Positions 1 through 8,854 of a stretch of 64,000 nucleotides of DNA are shown one piece after another (the first letter of the stretch is position 1; every line of letters starts with the position of its first letter). Under the pieces are notes generated by a model. It had not been told where the DNA came from and ran no database searches. It worked only from the letters and a program-made list of their open reading frames with translations. This DNA comes from Bacteroidota bacterium (GTDB taxonomy: Bacteria > Bacteroidota > Rhodothermia > Balneolales > Balneolaceae): positions 1 to 64,000 of the forward strand of contig JAAAOB010000019.1 in NCBI GenBank assembly GCA_009909035.1, in the 5' to 3' direction. Made by a program: the position numbers and the translations under genes.

Positions 1-1040
1 TCAGGAAGCTGAATACTTTTGCGGAACGTATCGGAGGTTTCGCAAATCGGTCCGACAACGTCATACGTTTTTTTCGGCCTGTTTGATGTGAGCACATCCA
101 CTTGATGAGCCGCCTGGTAAAGTGCGGGGCGGATCAGCTCGGTCATGCCCGCATCAAGCACGGCAAAGTTTGTGGTGATTCCCTCCTTGACGAAGAGCAC
201 TTTTGATATCAAACTGCCGCACTGCGCCACAATGCTTCGGCCCAGCTCAAAATGAACCTGCTGGCCGTCTCTTACGTTAAGATTGTCATCAAAAAGGTTG
301 AAGAAGGAGTCGAAATCTGGAATAGATTCCTCATCGGGGAGCTCATAATTGATGCCAAGCCCGCCCCCGACATTGATGTGCTTAAGATTAAACCCTTCAT
401 CTTCAAAGCGAGTTTGAATCTGATTCACCTTTTCACAAAGATCCCTGAACGCTTTTAAATCCCTTATCTGCGATCCGATATGGAAGTGTATACCGGTTAG
501 GTTGACCGATTTGAGGCCGGGCAGCATCTCAAACAGCTTGGGCAAATGCTCAGGATTGACGCCAAACTTATTTTCAGAAAGACCCGTGGTAATGTATTTG
601 TGAGTTTTGGCTTCAACATTTGGATTGAGCCGGACCGATACATTGGCAATTTTTCCAGCTTCATTGGCCAGCTCGTTCAGAACGGTGATTTCCTGGATTG
701 ATTCGCAGTTGAAGGAGAAAATATCGTAATCGAGGCCGGTTTGAATTTCCTCATCCGTTTTGCCTACCCCCGCAAAAGCAATCTGTTCCGGTTTGAATCC
801 TGCTTCAATAGCCCGTTCGATCTCTTTGCCGCTTACGCAATCGATACCCATTCCTGCATTGCGTACAAGGTCCAGGATTTTGAAATTAAAATTGGCCTTA
901 ATTGCAAAATGGACATGATATCCCTTTGATACGCCGTGCATCTTTACCTGGTCAAGCGTGCGCTGGAGAAGATTAAGGTCGTAATAGTAAAACGGAGTTT
1001 GGAGAGATCTGAATTTCTCTACCGGAAAGAGGGTTGACAT
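1..1040 (-). CDS. lysA: Diaminopimelate decarboxylase, 3' end outside the window
   Basis: PLP enzyme that decarboxylates meso-diaminopimelate to lysine, the last step of lysine synthesis in the cytoplasm. Reading the minus strand from the ATG at 1040 gives an open frame to the window edge. Visible family motifs are HFAIKAN, with the PLP-binding lysine near residue 48, HFHIGSQI, the glycine-rich GGGLGINYE, and close to the window edge VVGPICETSD, which holds the C-terminal-domain cysteine of the fold type III decarboxylases. The start is the only ATG that gives the usual short N-terminus before the barrel; no Shine-Dalgarno is seen. The last residues lie beyond position 1. Ornithine/arginine decarboxylases share the fold, but the length and motifs fit LysA best. 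Confidence 0.93.
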   Translation of the reverse strand, partial: MSTLFPVEKFRSLQTPFYYYDLNLLQRTLDQVKMHGVSKGYHVHFAIKANFNFKILDLVRNAGMGIDCVSGKEIERAIEAGFKPEQIAFAGVGKTDEEIQTGLDYDIFSFNCESIQEITVLNELANEAGKIANVSVRLNPNVEAKTHKYITTGLSENKFGVNPEHLPKLFEMLPGLKSVNLTGIHFHIGSQIRDLKAFRDLCEKVNQIQTRFEDEGFNLKHINVGGGLGINYELPDEESIPDFDSFFNLFDDNLNVRDGQQVHFELGRSIVAQCGSLISKVLFVKEGITTNFAVLDAGMTELIRPALYQAAHQVDVLTSNRPKKTYDVVGPICETSDTFRKSIQLP

Positions 1041-1148
1041 CGAGAGTGTTTGAATTCGTGGTTAGCCATCAAAACTACGGATTTAGGAGTTCAGATGTGT
1101 TGGTTTTTGATTCTCACCTCCCGCAGAGGAGACAGCCGCCATGCGATG

Positions 1149-1472
1149 GGACCCACCCCTCTGGATCTCCCCTCCCTCCGCCGAAAGACACGGCGCATGG
1201 AGGGGAGAGGCTTTAGATCGGAAATCGAAAACCGTAAATCTCAAGAATCGCTAAATCAAATGTAGAGTCTGATGATTTTGCAATAGCTTTACCCGATACC
1301 CGATACCCGATACCCGATACCCGATACCCGATACCCGATACCCGATACCCGATACCCGAATTAACGACATAACGATGTAGCGGTCCGGAATTTAGACCTC
1401 TCCTCTCGCGGTGGAGACAGCCGCCAAAGCGATCCGTCGGCTCACGGAATGCGACGCGGCAGAGGTGGGTCC
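1149..1472. mobile_element. MITE-like intergenic element, copy A
   Basis: A 324-bp non-coding block whose ends are imperfect inverted repeats: GGACCCACCCCTCTG at 1149-1163 and CAGAGGTGGGTCC at 1460-1472, which match over 13 bases apart from a 2-base gap. Inside are a hairpin with 9-bp arms (1167-1175 with 1199-1207), a 59-base stretch (1192-1250) identical to 3949-4007 in copy B, and an ACCCGAT array. There is no transposase and no clear target-site duplication, so mobility by a transposase acting in trans is inference. It could instead be a REP/BIME-like repeat. Confidence 0.6.
1291..1359. repeat. Heptamer tandem array (ACCCGAT)n, about 9.9 copies
   Basis: Nine perfect ACCCGAT units and a partial tenth, with no mismatches. 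Read on the minus strand, every frame is open and encodes the same heptapeptide (IGYRVSG), because seven is not a multiple of three; open frames across it are therefore by-products of the repeat. The perfect identity suggests slippage-driven copy-number variation. Confidence 0.95.
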
Positions 1473-1513
1473 AACTATGGCTGATCGTCCGTCCACCACC
1501 CATGAAGTAAATT

Positions 1514-1521
1514 TACATTTG
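1514..1521 (+). promoter_or_regulatory. Possible -7 element TACATTTG
   Basis: Matches the Bacteroidota -7 consensus TAnnTTTG and lies 61 bases before the ATG at 1583. I see no convincing TTG at the -33 distance, so this rests on one motif only. Confidence 0.3.
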
Positions 1522-1582
1522 AATATTTACTGCATAAAAGTACATTGTGAAGAGTGAACACCCTAATTTTAATACGTTATGT

Positions 1583-2524
1583 ATGCAGAGAATTACAGGC
1601 ATCTTGATACTCTTCTTACTTCTGCCTTTTACCGTTCAATCGCAAATCGTTACAGAGATGGAATTGGTGAATGATAAATTAGCCCGTGGGGAAAATTTTC
1701 AGTTTACCTACTCATTCTTTAATGGTTCAGATGAAACTCTCCAGTACACAGGGAGTTCATCCTGGCAGGTGAAGCTGGAATTTAGCGACATTGAAGAGTT
1801 TGATGTTTCGGTCACCGCTGATTACTTATCGTATTTTGTGGCACCTGGAGGTTTTCTCACGTTTGAATTCGACCTTTCACCAGAAGAGCTAAAATGGCCA
1901 CTTTTTGACGGCGAACACCTGATCTACGCAACATTCCTGGGCCGCACAGATTCTGTAGCGGTTGAAGCACCGGCCACCTATGGCGGAGAATTGAATGTGA
2001 GATACAACAGTACAGATGCAGCGGCAGTGCAGGCATTCAAAGATAGCCTGGCTGCAGAAGATGAAAGTATGGAGATTCTGGACCAGGGGGATAACTCAGG
2101 CGAGGTTTTTGAACGCTGGTCATTTGAAAACCTGCAGGTTGAACGGCTGAACCAGCAGGTAAAAGCGGATGACCGGTTTATCAGTTCATGGATAGACCGG
2201 TTTATAACACATGAGTCGTCAACGTTTACATCAAATGAAGATGAAAGCGACATTTTACCTGCTTCCACAGAACTCAAAAGGAACTATCCGAACCCATTCA
2301 ATCCGTCGACAAACATTGAATTTTACCTTGATAGTCAGGGCAGAGTTGAACTTTCAGTATATGATCTTGCCGGCAGAAAAGTGGCAGAGCTGGTCAGCCG
2401 AACCCTTTCTGTAGGCACTCATTCACGACAGTTTGATGGCGGAAATCTTGCCAGCGGCGTCTACATCTACCGATTGACCACAGAGAATACCACCCTTTCC
2501 AAGAAGCTGACTCTTGTCAAGTAG
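1583..2524 (+). CDS. Secreted protein with T9SS type A sorting domain
   Basis: The 313-residue product starts with a typical signal peptide (MQRITGILILFLLLPFTVQS) and ends with about 80 residues of a type A sorting domain: NYPNPFNPST, a YDLAGRKV core and the terminal SGVYIYRL...KKLTLVK strand. That domain sends proteins through the type IX secretion system to the surface. Residues about 25-150 are beta-rich (FTYSFFNGSDETLQYTGSS), resembling the BsuPI inhibitor fold; that match is tentative. A GTG at 1547 would add 12 residues before the signal peptide; I prefer the ATG at 1583. It converges on the Nramp gene with an 11-base gap, and both lie between two copies of a repeat element. Its substrate or target cannot be told. 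Confidence 0.85.
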   Translation: MQRITGILILFLLLPFTVQSQIVTEMELVNDKLARGENFQFTYSFFNGSDETLQYTGSSSWQVKLEFSDIEEFDVSVTADYLSYFVAPGGFLTFEFDLSPEELKWPLFDGEHLIYATFLGRTDSVAVEAPATYGGELNVRYNSTDAAAVQAFKDSLAAEDESMEILDQGDNSGEVFERWSFENLQVERLNQQVKADDRFISSWIDRFITHESSTFTSNEDESDILPASTELKRNYPNPFNPSTNIEFYLDSQGRVELSVYDLAGRKVAELVSRTLSVGTHSRQFDGGNLASGVYIYRLTTENTTLSKKLTLVK

Positions 2525-2535
2525 CTGAAAAAATT

Positions 2536-3852
2536 TCATTTATTAAGCGTTGTATTGCGGTTTAATCCTCCTTTTATCAACGGTATGATGACAAACAGGA
2601 ACAGAACGATTGATATAGCGACGATCACGGTTTGATTTGGCAGATCAAAATGTCCAATCCGTGAAGATGCTTTCAATAGATTGGTTAATCCAATCAGAAT
2701 GGTAAGCCAGGTAACGATGCCGGTCAGGACGTTCGTTACTGTCCCGTTTTGATGGTTAGCAGGCAAAACCCGTGGATTGTTCATGAGCAGGAACAGGATC
2801 ACCGCAATCACAGGCAGAATAATCCCGTTGAGCGCCTGCGCCAGGATGATCACCGGAACGGGCTGGAGCTGCATCACGCCAAAGAGCAAGCCGATGCCGA
2901 GCACGCCCATCCAGACGGATCGGAATTTCAGTCCGGTTTCGTTCCAGGAGGATGGGTTTTTGGTATCTGAAAGGAGGGATTTTGCTGTTACGGATGCGGC
3001 CAGGGCGGCGGTGAGTGTAGAGCTGAGTCCGGCACCAAACAGGCCGATGGCAAGCAGGAGAGATCCATAGCCGCCCAGCTGTGTGGAGAGGGTGGAGGCC
3101 AGTTTTTCGAAGGTAAAATCACCGGTAATGGCGGTCCCGGTGAGCAGAATGGCCACAGAAATGAGTCCGCCAAGCCCAATGGCGATTCCAAGACTTAGCT
3201 TCATTTCTGATGGTGACTGGGCGTGCTTCAGTCCCGATCCCAGGAAAATATTGTAGGGCACTACGGTGGTGCCGATGAGCCCCAGCACGAGGATTTCAGA
3301 TCCATCAGGAATCATAGGAATAAATCCATTGGCGAAGATTTCAGAAAGAGACGGTGAGATCATGACGGCGGTCATCACAAAACAGATTCCCATGATGGCC
3401 ACGATCACTCCCAGCAGCTTTGCAATCTGGCGAACCGTGCCCTTCCAGAGCAGAATGCCGGCCAAGATGCCAATCAACGCTACAATGAGCGGAACTGGAA
3501 TAGAACCGGTCACCAATGTCAGTCCTGCCACGGCGCCCAATATATTCCCGGCCTCAAACGCGGCGCAGCCGCTGAGAATGGCAATGAGCGCGAGCCAGAT
3601 CAGCCAGGTTCCTGCTTTGGAACACCCATACTCCTGCTTCATCGCCTGACCCAGATTGTGTCCACTCACGGCCGTAATGCGGGCGGATGCCTCCTGGAGG
3701 ATGTAGCATGCAATTGTGGAGAAGATCAGCGCCCAGATCAGCGCATACCCAAAACCCGCACCGGCTGAAGCAGCGGTTGTGACCGTGCCCGGCCCGATAA
3801 ATGCCGCGGATATCACCGACCAGAAAAGGATATTGAGGAGTCGTTGTTTCAT
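2536..3852 (-). CDS. Nramp (SLC11)-family transporter, divergent metal site
   Basis: A 438-residue polytopic membrane protein of the Nramp/MntH superfamily, with many hydrophobic helices and the family's start pattern (SVISAAFIGPGTVTTAASAG). Classical Nramps bind Mn2+ or Fe2+ with the helix 1 motif DPGN and the helix 6 motif MPH. Here the equivalents appear to be GPGT (residues 20-23) and VPYN (about 198-201), so the aspartate, asparagine, methionine and histidine positions all differ. The protein is thus a divergent family member whose substrate should not be assumed to be Mn2+. An upstream TTG at 3888 is possible, but the ATG at 3852 gives the normal N-terminus. It is convergent with the T9SS protein and has no obvious metalloregulator beside it. 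Confidence 0.85.
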   Translation of the reverse strand: MKQRLLNILFWSVISAAFIGPGTVTTAASAGAGFGYALIWALIFSTIACYILQEASARITAVSGHNLGQAMKQEYGCSKAGTWLIWLALIAILSGCAAFEAGNILGAVAGLTLVTGSIPVPLIVALIGILAGILLWKGTVRQIAKLLGVIVAIMGICFVMTAVMISPSLSEIFANGFIPMIPDGSEILVLGLIGTTVVPYNIFLGSGLKHAQSPSEMKLSLGIAIGLGGLISVAILLTGTAITGDFTFEKLASTLSTQLGGYGSLLLAIGLFGAGLSSTLTAALAASVTAKSLLSDTKNPSSWNETGLKFRSVWMGVLGIGLLFGVMQLQPVPVIILAQALNGIILPVIAVILFLLMNNPRVLPANHQNGTVTNVLTGIVTWLTILIGLTNLLKASSRIGHFDLPNQTVIVAISIVLFLFVIIPLIKGGLNRNTTLNK

Positions 3853-3896
3853 GGGGAGTAGTGTAGGAGGGAATGAGTGAATTAGCAAATTGGGTT

Positions 3897-4153
3897 GACC
3901 ACCCCTCTGGCTCTTTCCTCCCTATCCGCCGGGTGGCGGAAAAGACATGGCGCATGGAGGGGAGAGGCTTTAGATCGGAAATCGAAAACCGTAAATCTCA
4001 AGAATCGATATATCAATTGTGAAGGCTGGTAATTTTGAGATAGCTTTACCCGATACCCGATACCCGATACCCGATACCCGATACCCGATACCCGATACCC
4101 GATACCCGATACCCGATACCCGATACCCGATTAACGACGCTGCAGAGGTGGGT
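3897..4153. mobile_element. MITE-like intergenic element, copy B
   Basis: Second copy, in the same orientation as copy A. It starts at GACCACCCCTCTGG, a degenerate left end, carries the same 59-base block (3949-4007), 12 heptamers, and ends at CAGAGGTGGGT (4143-4153). In place of copy A's hairpin it has a local CCGCC...GGCGG stem near 3926-3940. The rest of the 3853-4451 gap shows only another hairpin (4225-4241) and AT-rich sequence before the oxoprolinase gene. Confidence 0.6.
4048..4131. repeat. Heptamer tandem array (ACCCGAT)n, 12 copies
   Basis: Twelve uninterrupted perfect units, against just under ten in the copy 2.7 kb upstream. Both arrays follow the same TAGCTTT junction and are followed by TTAACGAC, so they are alleles of one repeat that differ in copy number. 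Confidence 0.95.
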
Positions 4154-4224
4154 TTCGGAGGCTGGTAGTGATGTCCTGCCACGGGACCCATCCCTGAAGG
4201 TCCGCTGGACGCGACTGCTTCTGT

Positions 4225-4241
4225 CCCCTCCGCCGGAGGGG
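4225..4241. repeat. Perfect hairpin CCCCTCC-GCC-GGAGGGG
   Basis: Seven-base arms around a three-base centre, in a stretch (4171-4250) that also repeats the GGGACCCA motif seen at the left end of copy A. There is no T-run, so it is probably part of repeat debris and not a terminator. Confidence 0.55.
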
Positions 4242-4451
4242 AGGAGTTTAAGGCTTGAAAATCGACTTAAAGCTCCACAATATCTAATCAACCAATAAAC
4301 GAATAAACAAATTACCAACACGCACGCTTGCAGGTCCTCTTTTGACGAATAACGAATTTCCCCATCAAGGAAAAAACCAAATACCGAAATTAATTTGAGT
4401 TAACACGCAGTTCTTTATCTTTTAGCTGAGTAAGAATTCTATCTGAAATAG

Positions 4452-7400
4452 ATGCAGGAACAAAACCAATCATCGGCGGCATCCCCATGGAAGCTCTACA
4501 TCGACACGGGCGGGACGTTTACGGACTGTATCGCGTACGATCCGGATGGAAATATTCATCGGCGAAAGGTTCTTAGCAGCAGCGCGGTTCGGGGAACGGC
4601 TGAAGGCGGAACCTCATCAACTAACGTTAAGGTCGTTTTGAGAGAGGATCTGCCTGAGGGATTTTTTAAGGAGTGCGACTTTTCACTGCTTGACCGGCCA
4701 GGGGAGACGTTCAGGATTCTGAATTTTAATGCATCTGCATCGCAAATTCTTTTGGATCGTGAGATTGATCTGTCGGGAAAGGAATCACACGCTTTTGAGA
4801 TTGTGAGCGGTGAAGAGGCTCCGATCCTGGCCGCCCGGATGGTGACCCGCACGGCTCCCGGTGATCTGTTTCCACCGCTTGAACTTCGATTGTCAACAAC
4901 CAAGGGTACGAATGCACTTCTTGAGAGAAAAGGTGCTAAAACACTCTTTATCATCACGGAAGGGTTTGGAGACCTGATAAAAATCAAAAACCAGCAGCGG
5001 CCTGATATTTTCTCACTAAACATTCAGAAATCTGATCCGTTTTATTATAAGATAATAGAGGCTCGAGAAAGGGTGGATGCCAATGGTAACATTATCAAAC
5101 CACTTGACAAAAAGGATCTTCAAGACCGCATCAAGCCGATAAAAGATGAGTTTGATGCCGTGGCGATCTGCCTGATGAACAGTTACAAAAACAGCCGCCA
5201 TGAACAAGAGATTGAAAAGATACTGCTGGATATGGGATTCCAATATGTCTCGTGCTCTTCTGACCTGAGCCCTGAGATCAAGATTGTGCCGCGAGCCGTC
5301 ACGGCTGATGTCAACGCGTATCTGACCCCCATTATGGACCGGTATCTATCGAGAATAGCTAAGGTGATCAGCGGCAGTTCATTCAGGGTGATGAGCAGCG
5401 GCGGAAACCTGGTGGAGGCCGATCACTATCTGCCAAAAGATGGGTTGCTCAGCGGTCCGGCCGGGGGAGTCATTGGTGCGGCGGCGATCGGGAAGAGGGT
5501 TGCAAAAAACCTGACAGGTTTAGAAAAGATCATCTCCTTCGACATGGGGGGAACGAGCAGCGATGTGTCCCGCTATGATGGTGCAATGGATTACGTGTAT
5601 GAACATGCGGTGGCTGATGCAACGCTTGCGGCTCCGGCTGTGGATATCGAGACGGTTGCTGCAGGAGGAGGATCCATTTGCGGGTTTGACGGCCGCAGCC
5701 TCACGGTGGGACCGGAGAGTGCCGGCGCTGATCCGGGTCCGGCGTGTTATGGTCGTGGCGGTCCATTGACCATCACGGATGTGAATCTGCTATCGGGCCG
5801 CTTGAACAGGGCGAACTTTCATATCTCCATTGATCGCAAAGCTGCCGATATGCGGTTCAAGGAATTGCAGAAAAAGGTGAATGAAAATCGGGATCAAGAG
5901 CTAAGCAGGAACCAGATTTTGTCGGGCTTTTTGGATATCGCCAATGAACGAATGGCCCAGGCAATCGAGACCATTTCTACACAGAAGGGGTTTGATCCGA
6001 TGGAGTATTCTCTTGTCGCATTTGGAGGAGCCGGCGCTCAGCATGCCACCGCTATTGCTGAAAAACTGAACATATCAACAGTACTTGTGCCGGCTGATGC
6101 AGGGCTGCTCAGTGCTTACGGCCTGCAGCAGGCAACGCTTGAGCAGATAGAAACTCTGCAGATGCTGAAGCCGCTCAGTGATGTAGAACGATCTTTAAAG
6201 GAAGAATTTGATAAACTTGAGAGAATAGCTCAAAACGGTTTGAATGGTCAGGGTGTGGACGATGCGCAGATCACAGCGGGACAAAAGCAGCTCTTTTTAC
6301 GTTTCCAGGGACAGGATAGCTCTGTAGCAATTGACTGGTCGGAGGGGGTGGATATTTCAGAGAGATTTGAAGACCTGTACCGTCAATCATACGGTCACTG
6401 GATTGAGGACCGGGAGATTGAAGTTGAAGTGCTTCGGGTGAGAGTTTCCGAAAAGAAGCCCGATTCGCAAAAATATGGCGATGAAAAGAAACAGGAAAAA
6501 CAAATTAACTATCAGCAAGACAGTAACGAAAGCACGACGTTTATCACGTCAGATGGAGAACTGGAAGCAGCAATCTACAGGCGGAAAGATTTAAAACCGG
6601 GCGCTTCATTGACCGGCCCGGCACTTGTGCTTGATGCGCACAGCACCACGGTTCTCGAGCCCGGCTGGACAGGAGATCTTTTGGATGATGGCACTTGGCT
6701 GTTCAAGCATACAACGCAAGGCTCTGAAGCATCAACGAAAGTCGACCGCTCAGAGGAAGTAAACCTGCAGCTCTATACCAACCGGTTTACCTCCGTTGCC
6801 GAAGAGATGGGAGAGGTATTGAGGAAAACGTCGATGTCGGTGAACGTAAAAGAGCGGCTCGATTTTTCATGCGCTCTGCTTAACCGTGACGGATATCTCG
6901 TGGTAAATGCACCTCATATACCAGTTCATCTTGGGGCGATGGGGACGTGTGTGAGGACAATAATTGATTGGAGTAAAAATGAGAAAACCCTCCAAGAGAT
7001 CGAAACCCTTGGAGGGTTGAGTAATGAATTCGTAGAAGGCGACATCATCGTCACCAACCACCCCGCATTCGGTGGATCACATCTACCGGATGTAACCGTC
7101 ATCACGCCTGTATTTGTAGATGGAGAGCGGATCGGCTTTGTAGCGAGCCGGGCGCATCATGCAGAGATTGGAGGAAAGCGTCCGGGGTCCATGCCGCCGG
7201 ATGCAACACGACTTTCAGAAGAAGGCGTTGTGATTCCACCCACCTTGCTGGCCCGCAACGGTGATTTTCGTTGGGACCACATCAAACAGCTGCTGACGGA
7301 TGCCGAATGGCCCACCCGTTCGATAGACGAAAATATGGCGGATCTGCAATCTGCCGTTTCTGCCAATCATCGCGGGGCTGAAAAGTTGAAATCAATGGCC

Positions 7401-8339
7401 AGTGAGTTTGGTGTGAATGATGTCACAAGCTACATGCGTCGGCTTAAGGCGTATGCGGCGGACCGAATGCGCCTGACCCTGAATGAATTTCCAAATGGTG
7501 AGTACAGCGCCAGTGAAACGCTGGATGATGGATCTGTTTTGGCCGCAACGTGCATGGTGCACGATGATTCGATAAGCATTGATTTCAGCGGTACCTCACC
7601 CGTTAATGATGGAAACCTGAATGCAAATCCATCGATCGTCACGAGCGTGGTGATTTACGTTCTTAGGCTGATGATCGATGAGCCGTTGCCGCTGAATGAT
7701 GGACTTCTGGAGCCGGTAGATATCATTCTGCCTGAATGTATGCTGAATCCCGATTTTCCGGATGACCCGGCGGAGTGTCCGGCCGTGGTGGGCGGAAATA
7801 TTGAAACGAGTCAGCGGCTGACCGATACGCTGCTGAAAGCGGTCGGCTTGAGTGCGTGCAGTTACGGGACGATGAACAATGTGCTGTTTGGGAACGACCA
7901 TTTCGGCTATTATGAAACTGTGGGCGGTGGAACCGGAGCGGGTGATGGATTTCATGGGGCTGATGCCGTTCATCAGCATATGACCAATACCCGCGCAACG
8001 GACCCGGAAGTTCTGGAGCATCGTTATCCGGTCAGGCTGGACCGCTATGCAATTCGGATAAAGTCTGGTGGAAATGGAAAATGGCAGGGTGGCAACGGGA
8101 CTGTTCGGGAGCTAACGTTCCTGGAACCGGTAAGCCTGTCGGTTCTTACACAGCATCGTGAAAATCAGCCGTTTGGCCTGAATGGCGGAGAACCTGCAAA
8201 GCCCGGCTTGCAGTGGATTGAAAGAGCAGGCGGAAGCAGACAAGAGTTGAATTGGCGCGACGGTGCTGATCTTGAGATAGGGGATCGATTCATTCTGCAA
8301 ACGCCCGGCGGGGGTGGATTTGGCAAGAATGAAGAATAA
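4452..8339 (+). CDS. 5-oxoprolinase / hydantoinase A+B fusion ATPase
   Basis: The 1295-residue protein joins a hydantoinase A-type half and a hydantoinase B-type half, as in ATP-dependent 5-oxoprolinase (OPLAH), which opens 5-oxoproline to glutamate. The N-terminal phosphate-binding motif DTGGTFTD is at residues 18-25, followed later by TTKGTNALLERKGAKT, SFDMGGTSSD and AGGGSICGFD; the B half begins near residue 775 with the RFTSVAEEMGEVLRKTSMS pattern and ends GGGGFGKN. Compared with other family members there are roughly 100 extra residues between the DTGGTFTD strand and the TTKGTNALLE motif. Substrate could be 5-oxoproline, a hydantoin or a related lactam. It stands alone between a repeat element and the Fur-family gene. 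Confidence 0.88.
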   Translation: MQEQNQSSAASPWKLYIDTGGTFTDCIAYDPDGNIHRRKVLSSSAVRGTAEGGTSSTNVKVVLREDLPEGFFKECDFSLLDRPGETFRILNFNASASQILLDREIDLSGKESHAFEIVSGEEAPILAARMVTRTAPGDLFPPLELRLSTTKGTNALLERKGAKTLFIITEGFGDLIKIKNQQRPDIFSLNIQKSDPFYYKIIEARERVDANGNIIKPLDKKDLQDRIKPIKDEFDAVAICLMNSYKNSRHEQEIEKILLDMGFQYVSCSSDLSPEIKIVPRAVTADVNAYLTPIMDRYLSRIAKVISGSSFRVMSSGGNLVEADHYLPKDGLLSGPAGGVIGAAAIGKRVAKNLTGLEKIISFDMGGTSSDVSRYDGAMDYVYEHAVADATLAAPAVDIETVAAGGGSICGFDGRSLTVGPESAGADPGPACYGRGGPLTITDVNLLSGRLNRANFHISIDRKAADMRFKELQKKVNENRDQELSRNQILSGFLDIANERMAQAIETISTQKGFDPMEYSLVAFGGAGAQHATAIAEKLNISTVLVPADAGLLSAYGLQQATLEQIETLQMLKPLSDVERSLKEEFDKLERIAQNGLNGQGVDDAQITAGQKQLFLRFQGQDSSVAIDWSEGVDISERFEDLYRQSYGHWIEDREIEVEVLRVRVSEKKPDSQKYGDEKKQEKQINYQQDSNESTTFITSDGELEAAIYRRKDLKPGASLTGPALVLDAHSTTVLEPGWTGDLLDDGTWLFKHTTQGSEASTKVDRSEEVNLQLYTNRFTSVAEEMGEVLRKTSMSVNVKERLDFSCALLNRDGYLVVNAPHIPVHLGAMGTCVRTIIDWSKNEKTLQEIETLGGLSNEFVEGDIIVTNHPAFGGSHLPDVTVITPVFVDGERIGFVASRAHHAEIGGKRPGSMPPDATRLSEEGVVIPPTLLARNGDFRWDHIKQLLTDAEWPTRSIDENMADLQSAVSANHRGAEKLKSMASEFGVNDVTSYMRRLKAYAADRMRLTLNEFPNGEYSASETLDDGSVLAATCMVHDDSISIDFSGTSPVNDGNLNANPSIVTSVVIYVLRLMIDEPLPLNDGLLEPVDIILPECMLNPDFPDDPAECPAVVGGNIETSQRLTDTLLKAVGLSACSYGTMNNVLFGNDHFGYYETVGGGTGAGDGFHGADAVHQHMTNTRATDPEVLEHRYPVRLDRYAIRIKSGGNGKWQGGNGTVRELTFLEPVSLSVLTQHRENQPFGLNGGEPAKPGLQWIERAGGSRQELNWRDGADLEIGDRFILQTPGGGGFGKNEE

Positions 8340-8345
8340 CAAGCG

Positions 8346-8377
8346 TTGACGTAATGCGTTTGGAGTGAGTATTTTTG
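8346..8377 (+). promoter_or_regulatory. Promoter of the Fur-family gene
   Basis: TTG at 8346-8348 and TATTTTTG at 8370-8377, a full TAnnTTTG match, separated by 21 bases. This is the usual Bacteroidota -33/-7 layout, and it lies 30 bases before the ATG at 8408. Confidence 0.6.
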
Positions 8378-8407
8378 AGGACGAAAAAATTAATGTAGTG
8401 GCATAAA

Positions 8408-8827
8408 ATGACAACCGACAAAGCAGAACAACGACTCGAATCTCGACGCATTCAGCCAACGGCGATGCGGCTCAGGGTGTTGAGATATTTGTCGGACAGG
8501 AGGGTGGCCGTGAGCCTTTCCGACCTTGAGCACCATTTTTCACATGCTGACCGGACAACACTCTACCGAACGCTGAAAACCTTCCAGGAGCATGGACTCG
8601 TCCACCAGATCTACGACGAAAGCGGAAGCACGAAATACGCGCTTTGTACCGAGGATTGCACCTGCACCTATCCGGATGACATGCACGCTCATTTCTACTG
8701 CTCTTCCTGCGAGAATACATTCTGTTTCCAAAATCTGTCGCTGCCAACAATCGATCTCCCCGATGGATTCAAACCTTCTTATGGAAATTTTGTGATTACC
8801 GGACAATGTCCTGATTGTGCCGCCTGA
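8408..8827 (+). CDS. Fur-family metal-responsive repressor
   Basis: A 139-residue winged-helix regulator of the Fur/Zur/PerR family. Residues about 15-80 form the DNA-binding part (SLSDLEHHFSHADRTTLYRTLKTFQEHGLV), and the C-terminal dimerisation part holds the structural zinc cysteines C98-C101 and C134-C137 plus HAHF metal-site histidines at 93-95. It also has three extra cysteines (C80, C84, C86). The P1B-type Zn/Cd-exporting ATPase starts just downstream in the same direction, so a role in zinc (Zur-like) or heavy-metal homeostasis is likely, but the metal is inferred from this neighbour only. Confidence 0.9.
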   Translation: MTTDKAEQRLESRRIQPTAMRLRVLRYLSDRRVAVSLSDLEHHFSHADRTTLYRTLKTFQEHGLVHQIYDESGSTKYALCTEDCTCTYPDDMHAHFYCSSCENTFCFQNLSLPTIDLPDGFKPSYGNFVITGQCPDCAA

Positions 8828-8854
8828 TCTTTGCAATACGGTTGCACGGTACAA

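Noticed and set aside
1213-1503. Open reading frame on the minus strand encoding YRVSGIG repeats
   Set aside because: It is produced by the 7-base tandem array, which is open in all frames and encodes the same peptide; the same applies to frames at 3970-4321.
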